64,000 nucleotides of DNA, from positions 62,001 to 126,000 of the forward strand of contig JAXLWK010000013.1 of assembly GCA_046328525.1 (NCBI GenBank). The letters are read 5' to 3'. The notes below the pieces were generated by a model. That model had not been told where the DNA came from. It worked only from the letters and a program-made list of their open reading frames with translations, and did not search any database. Numbering within the stretch: position 1 is the stretch's first letter; every line of letters starts with the position of its first letter. This DNA comes from JBDHWG01 sp046328525 (GTDB lineage: Bacteria; Chloroflexota; Anaerolineae; Epilineales; JAHCIE01). Shown in pieces: positions 39,458 through 48,452 of this stretch. The position numbers and the translations under genes are program-made.

Positions 39458-41550
39458 GCCGTTCCAACGTCGCCGCGCTGGGCGTCGTCCTCGTCGCGTT
39501 CGCCCTGCGCGTGCTGGCCCTCGGCGGCCCCAGCCTGTGGTACGACGAGGGCTTCGCCGTCCAGACGGCGCGGCTCTCCCTGCCGGCCCTGGTCGAGCGC
39601 CTGGTGCGCGAGGACAACCACTCCCCGCTGCACTACCTCATCCTCCATTTCTGGATGCCCCTGGTGGGCGACTCGGAGACGGCGCTGCGCTTCTCCAGCG
39701 TGATCGTCGGCGTGCTCATGGTGGCGCTGACCTATGCCATCTTCCGCGAGATCTTCCACGGCCGGCCGCAGGCGGACCTGGCCGCCCTGGTGGCCGGCGC
39801 GCCGGCCGCTGCCCTCGTCGCCCTCTCCCCGTTCCTAGTCTACTACGCCCGCGAGGCGCGCATGTACAGCCTCCTGGCGTGCTTCACCCTCGCCGCCGCA
39901 TGGACCCTCCTGGCCGCCACGCGCCGCACGCTGCGAAGAGAAAAGGAACGCAAAGACGCAGAGACGCAAAGGGAAGACGGCCCATCCTCGCCTGTCATGC
40001 TGAGCGCATGCGAAGCATCCCCCCGCCCTGGGGACGCTTCGCGTTCGCTCAGCGTGACAGCGTCCGGTGTCATGCCGAGGGCAAACCTCGCGCTTCCTTT
40101 GCGCCTTCGCGCCTTTGCGTTTCAAAACGGCCTGTGGCTGGCGCATGGGGCGCTGCTGGCCCTCATGCTCTACACCCAGTACATGGGCGTGTTCTTCATC
40201 CCGGCGTTCGCCCTGTTCGCTCTCCTGAGCGGGTGGCGCGTGTTCGTCCGCTGGCTGCTGGCCGCCGCCGTCGGCGCGCTCCTGTTCCTGCCCTGGCTGC
40301 CCTTCGCCCTGCTCCAGATGCGGCGGCTCTTCGGCTCGACGCCGGAGTACTTCCCCGCCTACCTCGACGCGAGCGCCGTCATCCAGAACGGCCTGCGCAG
40401 CTTTCTCGCCCTCGACGCCGCTGCCTGGGCCGGGGCCGCCGCCGTGCTGCTCCTCGTCGGCTCGGCAGCGCTCATCCTCCGCGACTGGCGCCGCGACCCG
40501 GCCTTCGCCCGCCGCGAGGCCCTCCCGATGCTGGCGGCGTGGCTGCCGCTCCTGCTCATCGCCGTCGCCAGCAGCTCCATCGCCAAGTTCGTCGCCCGCT
40601 ATGCCATCCCCGCCGCGCCCATGCTCTACCTGAGCATCGCCCTGGTGCTGTTCGGCCTGCTGTGGCGGAAGGCCGTCGTCGGCCGCGTGGTGTACGCCGT
40701 GGCCCTGGCGGCGTTGCTGGTGACCCTGGGGCGCGGCGGGTGGAGCGCGACGGCCGCGCCGTGGGTTCCCCACGAGGACGCGCGCGGCATCGCCGACTAC
40801 CTGAACGACCGGGCGCGTCCGGAGCAGGACATCATCTTCATGGACGCGCGGCCCGACGCCTTCGACTACTACTACCACGGCCAGGCCGCCGTCCATCCCA
40901 TGTTCGTCGGCTTCGATTACGCCGCCGGCGCGAGCCAGCTCAACGACATCCTCGCCCGCAAGCCGGAGCGTGTCTGGCTCATCCTGTGGCAGCACGAGGC
41001 CGCCGACCCCACGGGCATGGTCATCGCCGAGCTTCAGCGCCGCAGCAGTCAGGGCCGCGTCACCCGCAGCGCCTACCGCGAGTACACCCTGCTCCGCTTC
41101 GACCTGGCCGACTGGTCGCCAGTCGCCGCCATGCCGACGCCGCAGCAGCCCATCGGCGCGACGTTCGGCGATCAGCTGACGCTCGTCGGCGCCGACCGCC
41201 TGCCCGCTGACCCAACCACGCTGCGCTGGATGCTGTACTGGCAGGCGCAGCAGCCCCTCCACGGTGACATCGCCGTCACGCTCCAGCTCAAGGACGCTGA
41301 GGGCAAGGTGCGCGTCAGCCACAACCAGGGGCCGAGCGCGCCGTGGATGGCGGCGGCGGGGCTGCCCGTCGGCACGCCGGTGCGCGGGCTGACGGAGGTC
41401 GCGCTGCCCAAGGACCTGCCGGCCGGCCAGTACGCGGCGAGCGTGCTGGTGTGGGACCCGGCCGCCGAGCGCAACCTGGAGGCCGTCGCCGCCGATGGGA
41501 CGCCGCTGGGCCTCAGCATCCCGATGGGCACGGTCGAGGTCACGCGCTAA
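39430..41550 (+). CDS. GT39-like membrane glycosyltransferase with in-frame repeat insertion
   Basis: The protein has 706 residues. The N-terminal half is a multi-TM GT-C domain with SLWYDEGFAV (acidic pair at 39-40) and YYAREARMYSLLA, like PMT/ArnT-type proteins using polyprenyl-linked sugars. The C-terminus (about 560-706) is a soluble domain. Residues about 169-232 are translated from palindromic repeats: an outer family A element (39935-40124) with a family E element (39992-40060) nested in it. The frame stays open, so the protein gains about 60 foreign residues between two TM helices. The gene overlaps the S9 gene by 28 nt. Confidence 0.85.
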   Translation: MVPNSPRPLSRSNVAALGVVLVAFALRVLALGGPSLWYDEGFAVQTARLSLPALVERLVREDNHSPLHYLILHFWMPLVGDSETALRFSSVIVGVLMVALTYAIFREIFHGRPQADLAALVAGAPAAALVALSPFLVYYAREARMYSLLACFTLAAAWTLLAATRRTLRREKERKDAETQREDGPSSPVMLSACEASPRPGDASRSLSVTASGVMPRANLALPLRLRAFAFQNGLWLAHGALLALMLYTQYMGVFFIPAFALFALLSGWRVFVRWLLAAAVGALLFLPWLPFALLQMRRLFGSTPEYFPAYLDASAVIQNGLRSFLALDAAAWAGAAAVLLLVGSAALILRDWRRDPAFARREALPMLAAWLPLLLIAVASSSIAKFVARYAIPAAPMLYLSIALVLFGLLWRKAVVGRVVYAVALAALLVTLGRGGWSATAAPWVPHEDARGIADYLNDRARPEQDIIFMDARPDAFDYYYHGQAAVHPMFVGFDYAAGASQLNDILARKPERVWLILWQHEAADPTGMVIAELQRRSSQGRVTRSAYREYTLLRFDLADWSPVAAMPTPQQPIGATFGDQLTLVGADRLPADPTTLRWMLYWQAQQPLHGDIAVTLQLKDAEGKVRVSHNQGPSAPWMAAAGLPVGTPVRGLTEVALPKDLPAGQYAASVLVWDPAAERNLEAVAADGTPLGLSIPMGTVEVTR
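39935..40124. repeat. Nested repeat (family A with family E inside) within a coding sequence
   Basis: Outer arms AAAAGGAACGCAAAGACGC (left, from 39935) and CTTTGCGCCTTCGCGCCTTT (right, to 40124). The inner element 39992-40060 has arms CTGTCATGCTGAGCG/CGCTCAGCGTGACAG. Both are recognisable at non-coding sites elsewhere in the window, so direction of insertion into the gene is clear. Confidence 0.9.
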
Positions 41551-41776
41551 CGCCTAACATACATTTAGTGAGCAACAGCGAGCATAGAGGGCAATATAGA
41601 CCAAAATCAAACTATAGCGTCAAAAAAAGAGTTTCCTGATGTACAATAACAATTAGGAGTGGATTGTCGTTTTATCCGGTAGAACGGCGTGATATCAACC
41701 CTGCCGGCGGTCTGCTACCCCCGGCGCCACAAAGATGTGTCAGCTGTCAGACTGAGCGTGGGAGACGAGGTGGTAC

Positions 41777-41798
41777 GCGCGCGCGCGCACACACACAA
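41777..41798. repeat. Alternating (CG)n(CA)n dinucleotide tract
   Basis: A run of alternating purine-pyrimidine, CGCGCGCGCGCACACACACA, ends a few bases before the GGGAGG ribosome site of the LysM gene. Such tracts can adopt Z-DNA and slip during replication. Confidence 0.8.
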
Positions 41799-41811
41799 GG
41801 GAGGATCTCGT

Positions 41812-42237
41812 ATGTTCAGGAAGGTTTGGGGAAGGCAACTGATTATCGCGCTAGGCGTCGCTCTGGTGCTCGTCCTTGTGGCGGCCACCGCGAGCTTCGC
41901 TGCTCCGGCTGAGAATCCGAACAACTGGTGGTGCAACGGTGTGGTCGTCCAGCCCGGCCAGACGCTCTCCGGCATCGCCGCGCACTACGGCGTGTCCGTG
42001 TGGTCGCTGGCGTCCTACAACGGCATTCACAACCCCAACTTCATCCGCGCGGGCCAGTGCATTGCGATCCCGCCGCGGGGCAGCGGCTACTGGAACCATG
42101 GCGGAGGCTGGAACACCGACTGGGGCTGGGGCTACGCCCCGCGCTCCTCTTGGAACAACTGCTGCTCGTGGAACTATGTCCAGCCCAAAGGCCACTGGGT
42201 CTGGTGGAACGGCTGCTGGGTCTGGCGAACCTGGTGA
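41812..42237 (+). CDS. Secreted LysM-domain protein
   Basis: The protein has 141 residues. The signal peptide runs to about 31 (SFA/APA). One LysM domain at about 42-90 (VVVQPGQTLSGIAAHYGVSVWSLASYNGI ... GQCIAIPP) should bind peptidoglycan or another glycan. The remaining ~50 residues are very rich in Trp, Gly, Asn and Tyr (WNHGGGWNTDWGWGY, NCCSWNY, WVWWNGCWVWRTW) with paired cysteines, an unusual tail that may stick to surfaces. GGGAGG precedes ATG 41812. The 260 nt upstream is AT-rich with a TACAAT at 41641. Confidence 0.85.
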   Translation: MFRKVWGRQLIIALGVALVLVLVAATASFAAPAENPNNWWCNGVVVQPGQTLSGIAAHYGVSVWSLASYNGIHNPNFIRAGQCIAIPPRGSGYWNHGGGWNTDWGWGYAPRSSWNNCCSWNYVQPKGHWVWWNGCWVWRTW

Positions 42238-42386
42238 TGAGTCGCCGGTGATAGACAGCCGCGGCCTGTCACCTATGTTTGAGGCCTGAGTTCTCGACCC
42301 CCACGCTTAGCTCGGCGGCACACCGAGGGACGCGGGCGGCGCAAGCCGTCTCCCGTCCCTCGCTTTATTTCCCCGCGCCCGGTCAG

Positions 42387-42392
42387 TATACT
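42387..42392 (+). promoter_or_regulatory. -10 box of the SGNH lipoprotein gene
   Basis: TATACT ends 6 nt before an in-frame ATG at 42399, which would give a leaderless mRNA with 18 more N-terminal residues than the start I annotate. The -35 is weak (TTTATT). Confidence 0.4.
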
Positions 42393-42452
42393 TTCGCTAT
42401 GCACAACCTCTTGTTTACGAAAACAAGCCCCGCCTGTCATGCCGGGAAGCCT

Positions 42453-43139
42453 ATGACCCGGTGGACTCTGCTGGTCGTGGCGCTGGCGGCGCTGCTCCTC
42501 GCCGGGTGCAGCCGCGCCGCGCCCCCGCCCGGCCTGACCTACGTCGCCCTCGGCGCGTCGGACACCGTCGGCGTCGGCGCGTCCGACCCGGCCCAGGAGG
42601 GCTGGGTGCCGCAGTTCTATAACCGCCTGCCGCCGGGCACGAAGCTCGTCAACCTGGGCGTCAGCGGCTTCAAGCTCAACGAGGCGCTCACCCAGACCCT
42701 GCCCATTGCCCAGGACGCCCACCCCGACCTGGTGACCATCTGGCTGGCGGTGAACGACTTCAACGGCCGCGTGGACCTGGCGCAGTACGAGCGCGACCTG
42801 GACACACTGCTCGCCGGCGTCCAGGCCAGCGGCGCCCGGCGCATCCTCATCGCCAATATCCCCGCTCTGGAGGGCGTGCCGATCTACGCCGGCCAGGGCG
42901 TCCCGCCGCAGCGCCTCGCCGCCGAGGTGAGCCGCTGGAACGACGTCATCGCGCGCCAGGCGGCGAAGCACGGCGCGATCCTCGTGGACGTTCACAGCCA
43001 GTGGAACGAGCTGGCGAACCATCCGGAGTACGTCAGCATAGACGGCTTTCACCCTAGCGCCGCGGGCTATACCCGCCTGGCCGATCTGTTCTACCAGACT
43101 CTCCAGGCCAACGGCGGATTACCAAGCAGGACACAGTGA
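42453..43139 (+). CDS. SGNH/GDSL-type hydrolase lipoprotein
   Basis: The protein has 228 residues from ATG 42453, giving a textbook lipoprotein signal (TLLVVALAALLLAGC, Cys about 19). ATG 42399 is the alternative favoured by the promoter position. SGNH blocks: nucleophile region YVALGASDTVGVGAS, Gly in NLGVSGFKLNE, Asn in IWLAVNDF, and catalytic Asp/His in SIDGFHPSAAGY. Likely an extracytoplasmic esterase or lipase. Its stop overlaps the GTG of the ABC ATPase, coupling it to the exporter. Confidence 0.88.
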   Translation: MTRWTLLVVALAALLLAGCSRAAPPPGLTYVALGASDTVGVGASDPAQEGWVPQFYNRLPPGTKLVNLGVSGFKLNEALTQTLPIAQDAHPDLVTIWLAVNDFNGRVDLAQYERDLDTLLAGVQASGARRILIANIPALEGVPIYAGQGVPPQRLAAEVSRWNDVIARQAAKHGAILVDVHSQWNELANHPEYVSIDGFHPSAAGYTRLADLFYQTLQANGGLPSRTQ

Positions 43140-43894
43140 CCAATATGATTGTCGAAGCGCGGGGCGTCGTGCGGCGCTACCGCGTGGGTGAAGTGACCAT
43201 AGACGCCCTGCGGGGCGTGGATTTTGCCGTTCCCAAGGGCGAGATGGTGGCGATCATGGGGCCGAGCGGCTGCGGCAAGACGACGCTGCTCAACTGCCTG
43301 GCCGGGCTGGACGCGCCCGACGCCGGCAGCATCACCATCGAGGGCACGCTGCTGAGCGCCATGAGCGACGGCGAGCGCACGGCCTACCGCGCCCGCAACA
43401 TGGGCTTCATCTTCCAGGCGTACAACCTGCTGCCCGTGCTGAGCGCCGTCGAGAACGTCGAGCTGCCGCTGCTGGTGAGCGGTGTGGGGTCCAGGGAGGC
43501 GCGGCAGCGCGCCCTTGCCGCCCTCGCCGACGTCGGCCTGGCCGACCGCGCCCGCCACGCGCCGACCCAGCTCAGCGGCGGCCAGCAGCAGCGGGTCGCC
43601 GTCGCCCGCGCCCTGGTGACCCAGCCGGCCATCATCTGGGGCGACGAGCCGACGGGCAATCTCGACTCCGTCGCCGCCGACGACATCATGGACCTGCTGG
43701 ACGCGCTGCACGCCGACGCCGGGCACACCGTCGTCATCGTCACCCACAGCCGCGCCGTCGCCGACCGCGCCGACCGCATCATCCACATGCGCGATGGCCT
43801 GATCGTCGAGGAAGAATTCACCGCCCGCCGCGCTGTGAGCGAACCACCCCGTAGTAGCGACTTCAGTCGCTCTTCAGTCGTGGGGAACGACTGA
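43136..43894 (+). CDS. ABC transporter ATP-binding protein (MacB/LolD type)
   Basis: The protein has 252 residues starting at GTG 43136 (GTGA overlap); ATG 43145 is possible. Walker A GPSGCGKT (42-49), Q-loop FQAYNLLPVLSAVENVELPLL, signature LSGGQQQR, Walker B IIWGDEPTGNLDS and the H-loop VTHS are all intact. It powers the FtsX-type permease downstream. The last ~14 residues (PPRSSDFSRSSVVGND) are encoded by a family H repeat starting at 43851 and are not part of the family. Confidence 0.95.
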   Translation: MTNMIVEARGVVRRYRVGEVTIDALRGVDFAVPKGEMVAIMGPSGCGKTTLLNCLAGLDAPDAGSITIEGTLLSAMSDGERTAYRARNMGFIFQAYNLLPVLSAVENVELPLLVSGVGSREARQRALAALADVGLADRARHAPTQLSGGQQQRVAVARALVTQPAIIWGDEPTGNLDSVAADDIMDLLDALHADAGHTVVIVTHSRAVADRADRIIHMRDGLIVEEEFTARRAVSEPPRSSDFSRSSVVGND

Positions 43895-43895
43895 G
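43851..43895. repeat. Family H repeat at the 3' end of the ABC ATPase gene
   Basis: GTAGTAGCGACTTCAGTCG ... GGAACGACTGAGG, related to the perfect form at 63629-63683. It provides the last codons and stop of the upstream gene. Confidence 0.7.
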
Positions 43896-43910
43896 GGGGC
43901 GTTAAGAGGT

Positions 43911-43991
43911 ATGAAACGCAAAGACGCAGAGACGCAAAGGGAGAAGAAGAGGCTCTTTTCCTCCCTTTGCGCCTTTGCGCCTTTGCATTAC
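43911..43991. repeat. Family A palindromic repeat, copy 8
   Basis: GAAACGCAAAGACGCAGAG and CCTTTGCGCCTTTGCGCC arms. It ends 27 nt before the permease start. Confidence 0.85.
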
Positions 43992-44017
43992 CATTGTCCC
44001 GTCCTAGAAATGCTGTC

Positions 44018-47000
44018 ATGACCACACTTTTTGGTGTTCCAACGCCTATACTCGCCGGCGCGCTGGCCGGGCTGACCACCACCGCCGCCATCATCATCCT
44101 GCTCCTGGCGGCGCGCAACCCCATCCTGGTCAAGCTCGGCGTGCGCCACATCCCGCGCCGCCGCGCCCGCTCGGTGCTCATCGTCGTCGGCCTGGCCCTC
44201 AGCACCACCATCGTCGCCGCCGCCTTCACCACCGGCGACGCCCTGGGCAACACCGTGCGCTCCCTCGTGCGCGGCTCCCTGGGCAACGTGGACGAGGTCG
44301 TCGTGTCCTATCGCGGCGGCACGCGGCGCTTCGCCCAGTCCGACTTTCAGGGGCTGGCCGACGGGCGCATCCCCCTCGTGGCCGGTGATGACTTCGCCCA
44401 GGCCGAGGTCGCCCGCGTCGCCGATCTGCTCAAGGATACGCCCGGCGTCGCCGCCGTCAGCGGCTCCATCATCCGCCAGTACCCCATCGCCGACACCGAC
44501 CAGCAAGTCGTCAACGCCGCCATCAACCTCCTGGCCCTGCCGCCAGACACGCCACCCGCCTTCGGCGCGCTCGCCGACGCCGCCTGCCCCACCCCCGATG
44601 ACGCGGCGCCGCCCGGCCCGTGCGCCCTCAGCCTGGCGGCGCTGGGCGAGGGCGACGTCTACCTGAACGAGGCGGCGGCGGGCAACCTCATGGCGAATGC
44701 CGGCGACAACCTGGTCATCTACGTCAAGGGGCGCGAGGTCCCGGCGCGCGTCAAGGCCATCGCCCGCAACGGCGACATCGGCGGGACGCAAGCCACGGCC
44801 CTGGTCAGTCTCCCGTGGTGGCAGACGGTGGAGGGCATCCCTGGCAGCATCAACCAGGTGCTCATCGTGAACGCGCCGGGCGCGGCGTCGTGCGGTGGTC
44901 TCGCCGCCCTGCGCTGCCTGTGGGAAGGCGGGGCCGCCGAGGACAGCATGCGCTGGAGCAGCGGCATCGCCCTGCGCCTGCGGGCGAACCTGGTGGACGA
45001 CACCGCCGCCCAGACCATCTTCCGCCTACTGGCGACGCCGAGCGTGCGCCAGGGCCTGCGCGACAGCGTGAACCAGCAGCCGCCGTTCCTGCGCGAGCGC
45101 GTCCTCGCCCTGGCCGACGCGCTCGAGGGGCCGGGCGTCACCGACGAGTTCAAGAGCCTCATCGGCGACCCGCAGACCCTGGGCAGCCTGCGCAGCGTGC
45201 TGTTCCGCCTCGCGCCGGGCACGGCGTCGTCTTTCGCCAACGCCCTCACCAACCTCAACCGCCTCACCGTGATCGAGCTGAAGGGGCTGAGCCTCGACAT
45301 CGCCGGCGCGTTCGCCAGCGCCCTGACGTCCACGTTCCTGGTGCTCGGCCTGTTCTCCATCGCCACCGGCATCATGCTCGTCTTCCTCATCTTCGCCCTG
45401 CTGGCCGCCGAGCGCCGCCCCGAGCTGGGCATGGCCCGCGCCCTCGGCACGCAGCGCGGCCACCTGGTGCAGATATTCCTGTTCGAGGGCGCGCTGTACG
45501 ACCTGGCCGCCTCGCTCCTCGGCATCCTGGCCGGGCTGGCCGTGGCCGTCCTCATCATCGTCACCCTGACCGGCTACCTGACCGAGTTCGGCCTGCGCCT
45601 GACCGGCTCCGTCGAGCCGCAGTCGCTCATCATCGCCTTCTGCCTCGGCCTGCTCATCACCTTCGTCACCGTCAGCGTCTCGGCGTGGCGCATCGCCCGC
45701 CTTAACGTCGTCACCGCCGTGCGCAACCTGCCCGACGAGCCGAAGGCCGCGCTGTCCCTCGCCGACCTGGCCCGCAGCGGCCACCCCCTCGCGTTCCTAT
45801 GGGGCCTGGTCACACGCGGCCCGCTGCTCATCCTCCTCGGCGTCGCCCTGGCCCTCGCCACGGCCAACCGCTCCGCCTTCGTCGCCCTGAACGCGGCCGG
45901 CTGGTCCCTCGCCGTCATCGGCGGCGGGCTGACCGTGCGCTGGGCGCTCGCCCGCCTCGGCGTCCGCCGCGATAGGGGCGACCGCGTCGGCTTCACCCTG
46001 GCTGGCCTCGGCCTGCTCGTCTTCTGGGCGCGCGGCGTGCCCGGCTTCCGCGTCTCCCAGACCGAGCAGTTCGTCGGCAGCCTGGAGCTGCTGGCCCTGT
46101 CGGGCCTGTTCATGGTGCTGGGCGCGGTGTGGGCCGTCGCCTACAACCTCGAACTGCTGCCCGGCCTCGTCGCCGGCCTGGCTGGCCTGGCGCGGCGCGG
46201 CGCGCCCATCGCCGCTGGCCTGCGCATCGCCGCCGCCTACCCCGCCCGCTACCGCTGGCGCACCGGCCTCGCCATCCTCATGTTCACCCTGGTCATCTTC
46301 ACCGTGACCACAGCGTCCATCCTGCTCTCCGGCACGCGCTACGCCTACGCCGACCTGGAGACCCAGGCGGCCGGCTTCGACCTGCGCGCCAACGTTGACC
46401 CGGCGCGCGTCCCCGATCTGCGCGCCGCCATCGCCGCCGCCCCGGCCGTCTCCCCCGACGACTTCGCCGCCATCGGCGGCCAGGCGAGCGTCCCTGTCGA
46501 AGCCATCCAGATGGGCGCGGCCGTCGCTCGCTGGGGCGCGAGCACACTGCAAGTCGTGGACAACGGCTGGCTGCAAGGCGTCGGCGCGCCCCTCACCCAG
46601 CGCGTGCCGGAATACGCCTCCGACGAAGCCGTGTGGGCGGCGCTGCGCACGACCCCCGGCCTGGCCGTCCTCCACGGCAGCGCCCTCCCCCGCCGCGACG
46701 CGCCGACGCGCAACGCGGGCACGACCTTCGGCGCCGACCCCTTCGTCTTCCAGGGCATGTACCGCGACGACCGCGGCTTCACCCCGACGACCGTCTGGCT
46801 GCGCGACCCGAAGGGCGGGCCGCCGATGAAGCTCACCGTTATCGGGGTGATGGACGCCCGCACCTCCATCGGCCGCGGCGTCTACACCACCGCCGACACC
46901 GTCCGCGCCGCCGGTTGGACAGCGCCGACGCCGGGCGCGTACTACCTCAAGGTCGCGCCGGGCGTCGCGCCGCGCGCCGCCGCCCTCGGCCTCGCCCGTA

Positions 47001-47473
47001 CCCTGAGCGCGACGGGCGGCGACGCAGCGGTGCTCAACGAGGAGCTGCGCGTGCAGCAGGGCATCCGCCTGCTGCTCAATCAGTTGCTACAGGGGTTCAT
47101 GGGGCTGGGGCTGATTAGCGGCGTCGTGGCGCTGGGCGTCATCGCGTCGCGGGCCGTGGTCGAGCGGCGGCAGCAGATCGGCGTCCTGCGCGCCATCGGC
47201 TTCGGGCGCGGCCTGGTGCAGGCGACGTTCCTGCTGGAATCGACAGTCATCGCCGTGCTGGGCATCCTCATCGGCGTCGGCCTGGGCATCATCCTATCGC
47301 GCAACGTCGTCGCGTTCATCGCCGCCCAGAACCCTGAGGTTGCGTTCGGCGTGCCGTGGCTCCAGATCGGCGTCATCGCCCTGGTCGCCTACCTCATGAC
47401 GGTCGCAACGACCATGCTCCCGGCGTGGCAAGCCGGCCGCGTCTACCCGGCGGAGGCGCTGCGATATGAGTAA
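44018..47473 (+). CDS. Large MacB/FtsX-family ABC permease
   Basis: The protein has 1151 residues. TM1 lies at about 10-30 followed by the family's RRRARSVLIVVGLALSTTIVAAAFTTGDAL. Two FtsX domains of three or four TMs each are found near 430-580 (LGLFSIATGIMLVFLIFALLAAERRPELGMARALGTQRGHL) and at the C-terminus (VALGVIASRAVVERRQQIGVLRAIGFGRGLVQ), separated by extra TMs and two large extracytoplasmic domains. It is a duplicated permease that should work with the ATPase upstream, probably moving lipids or lipoproteins or transmitting force. A family A repeat lies between the two genes. Confidence 0.9.
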   Translation: MTTLFGVPTPILAGALAGLTTTAAIIILLLAARNPILVKLGVRHIPRRRARSVLIVVGLALSTTIVAAAFTTGDALGNTVRSLVRGSLGNVDEVVVSYRGGTRRFAQSDFQGLADGRIPLVAGDDFAQAEVARVADLLKDTPGVAAVSGSIIRQYPIADTDQQVVNAAINLLALPPDTPPAFGALADAACPTPDDAAPPGPCALSLAALGEGDVYLNEAAAGNLMANAGDNLVIYVKGREVPARVKAIARNGDIGGTQATALVSLPWWQTVEGIPGSINQVLIVNAPGAASCGGLAALRCLWEGGAAEDSMRWSSGIALRLRANLVDDTAAQTIFRLLATPSVRQGLRDSVNQQPPFLRERVLALADALEGPGVTDEFKSLIGDPQTLGSLRSVLFRLAPGTASSFANALTNLNRLTVIELKGLSLDIAGAFASALTSTFLVLGLFSIATGIMLVFLIFALLAAERRPELGMARALGTQRGHLVQIFLFEGALYDLAASLLGILAGLAVAVLIIVTLTGYLTEFGLRLTGSVEPQSLIIAFCLGLLITFVTVSVSAWRIARLNVVTAVRNLPDEPKAALSLADLARSGHPLAFLWGLVTRGPLLILLGVALALATANRSAFVALNAAGWSLAVIGGGLTVRWALARLGVRRDRGDRVGFTLAGLGLLVFWARGVPGFRVSQTEQFVGSLELLALSGLFMVLGAVWAVAYNLELLPGLVAGLAGLARRGAPIAAGLRIAAAYPARYRWRTGLAILMFTLVIFTVTTASILLSGTRYAYADLETQAAGFDLRANVDPARVPDLRAAIAAAPAVSPDDFAAIGGQASVPVEAIQMGAAVARWGASTLQVVDNGWLQGVGAPLTQRVPEYASDEAVWAALRTTPGLAVLHGSALPRRDAPTRNAGTTFGADPFVFQGMYRDDRGFTPTTVWLRDPKGGPPMKLTVIGVMDARTSIGRGVYTTADTVRAAGWTAPTPGAYYLKVAPGVAPRAAALGLARTLSATGGDAAVLNEELRVQQGIRLLLNQLLQGFMGLGLISGVVALGVIASRAVVERRQQIGVLRAIGFGRGLVQATFLLESTVIAVLGILIGVGLGIILSRNVVAFIAAQNPEVAFGVPWLQIGVIALVAYLMTVATTMLPAWQAGRVYPAEALRYE

Positions 47474-47497
47474 CCCTCTCCAAGCGTACGGTTACCC

Positions 47498-47525
47498 TCG
47501 ACATTGAGTGAGATTATGATACAAT
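47498..47525 (+). promoter_or_regulatory. Promoter of the restriction-modification operon
   Basis: TCGACA, 16-bp spacer, TACAAT in an AT-rich stretch. It lies about 47 nt upstream of ATG 47572. Confidence 0.5.
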
Positions 47526-47571
47526 TCTGTCCGACACTCTGTGGCCGACGTTGATGGAGAAGAAGGTCTAC

Positions 47572-48444
47572 ATGACCGACAACTTGGATGACCGGGATGA
47601 CGACCGTGGTGCACAGCCGGATATACCACCTTCTGTATCCTCGGATCTAGTACCTGACGAACGCTATCTCGCGTTGTTTACAAATGCTATCCGGCGGTGC
47701 ATGAGTTACAAACCGAGGTTCGGCACAGGGCGCGGGGAAGGCTTGACGGTAGGGGAGTTCTCTGCTCTCTACGCAGCCGATCCATTTTATCATTGGATCG
47801 GCCTCGACTCGCCTTTGATGTATGCTGCACACAAAGCTGCTGGAGGCATGACATCCGTATATCGCCAGATTGGAATTGGAAGCCAATGGGTCTTTTATCA
47901 GATGTTGCAGGATCATCTTGGCTTGACAGCGGAGCAAGCTGCCTGGAGCTACATGGTAGAGGGCGTGCGAGGGAAGGAACGGCGATTATCGCTTGACGGA
48001 CGCATTGCGATAGCCGATATTGTGGATGAGACAGCCAGAGCGAGAGTCCAGAACTGGTTGCGGGCCGTGGCTGACCAGATTGGTTTGCCCGACGATACAC
48101 GTAGAATTACGAAAGGCGTCGTATTTGAGGCGCGCCAGGGTTACAAAAGCAAGGACTCCAAGCGCCAAAACGCGGATATAGCCAATGCCTCAAAAGCATA
48201 TGCACATCTGTATATTCCGGTAATTATCTTGTTCTCGACGCAAATTGATAACGATGTCGCCCACCGCTATCAAGAGAACTTGTGGCTGCTTCTCACTGGT
48301 ACCGTACATGGAGCCGCGACAGCGAGTACATATGCGTTCTGCCATGAGGTGGTAGGCTACGACCTGGCAGGCTTCTTCACTCGAAACTCGTCGCGAATCA
48401 GGGATGAGGTCGAGAACGTCGTTAAGACTCTGCTCTCGGCATAG
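47572..48444 (+). CDS. Putative type II restriction endonuclease
   Basis: The protein has 290 residues. ATG 47572 is chosen because GAGAAGAAGG precedes it; TTG 47551 or ATG 47554 would add a few residues. It has no family I can name by sight. A PD-(D/E)XK-like segment is at about 183-200: VVFEARQGYKSKDSKRQNAD, with E186, Q189 and K192/K194 as candidate catalytic residues. The gene lies 8 nt before a DNA methyltransferase, which is the main reason for the call. Base composition is clearly more AT-rich than neighbours and codon choice is different (many TAT, ATA, AGA), so it is probably acquired. Confidence 0.65.
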   Translation: MTDNLDDRDDDRGAQPDIPPSVSSDLVPDERYLALFTNAIRRCMSYKPRFGTGRGEGLTVGEFSALYAADPFYHWIGLDSPLMYAAHKAAGGMTSVYRQIGIGSQWVFYQMLQDHLGLTAEQAAWSYMVEGVRGKERRLSLDGRIAIADIVDETARARVQNWLRAVADQIGLPDDTRRITKGVVFEARQGYKSKDSKRQNADIANASKAYAHLYIPVIILFSTQIDNDVAHRYQENLWLLLTGTVHGAATASTYAFCHEVVGYDLAGFFTRNSSRIRDEVENVVKTLLSA

Positions 48445-48452
48445 AGGACTCC

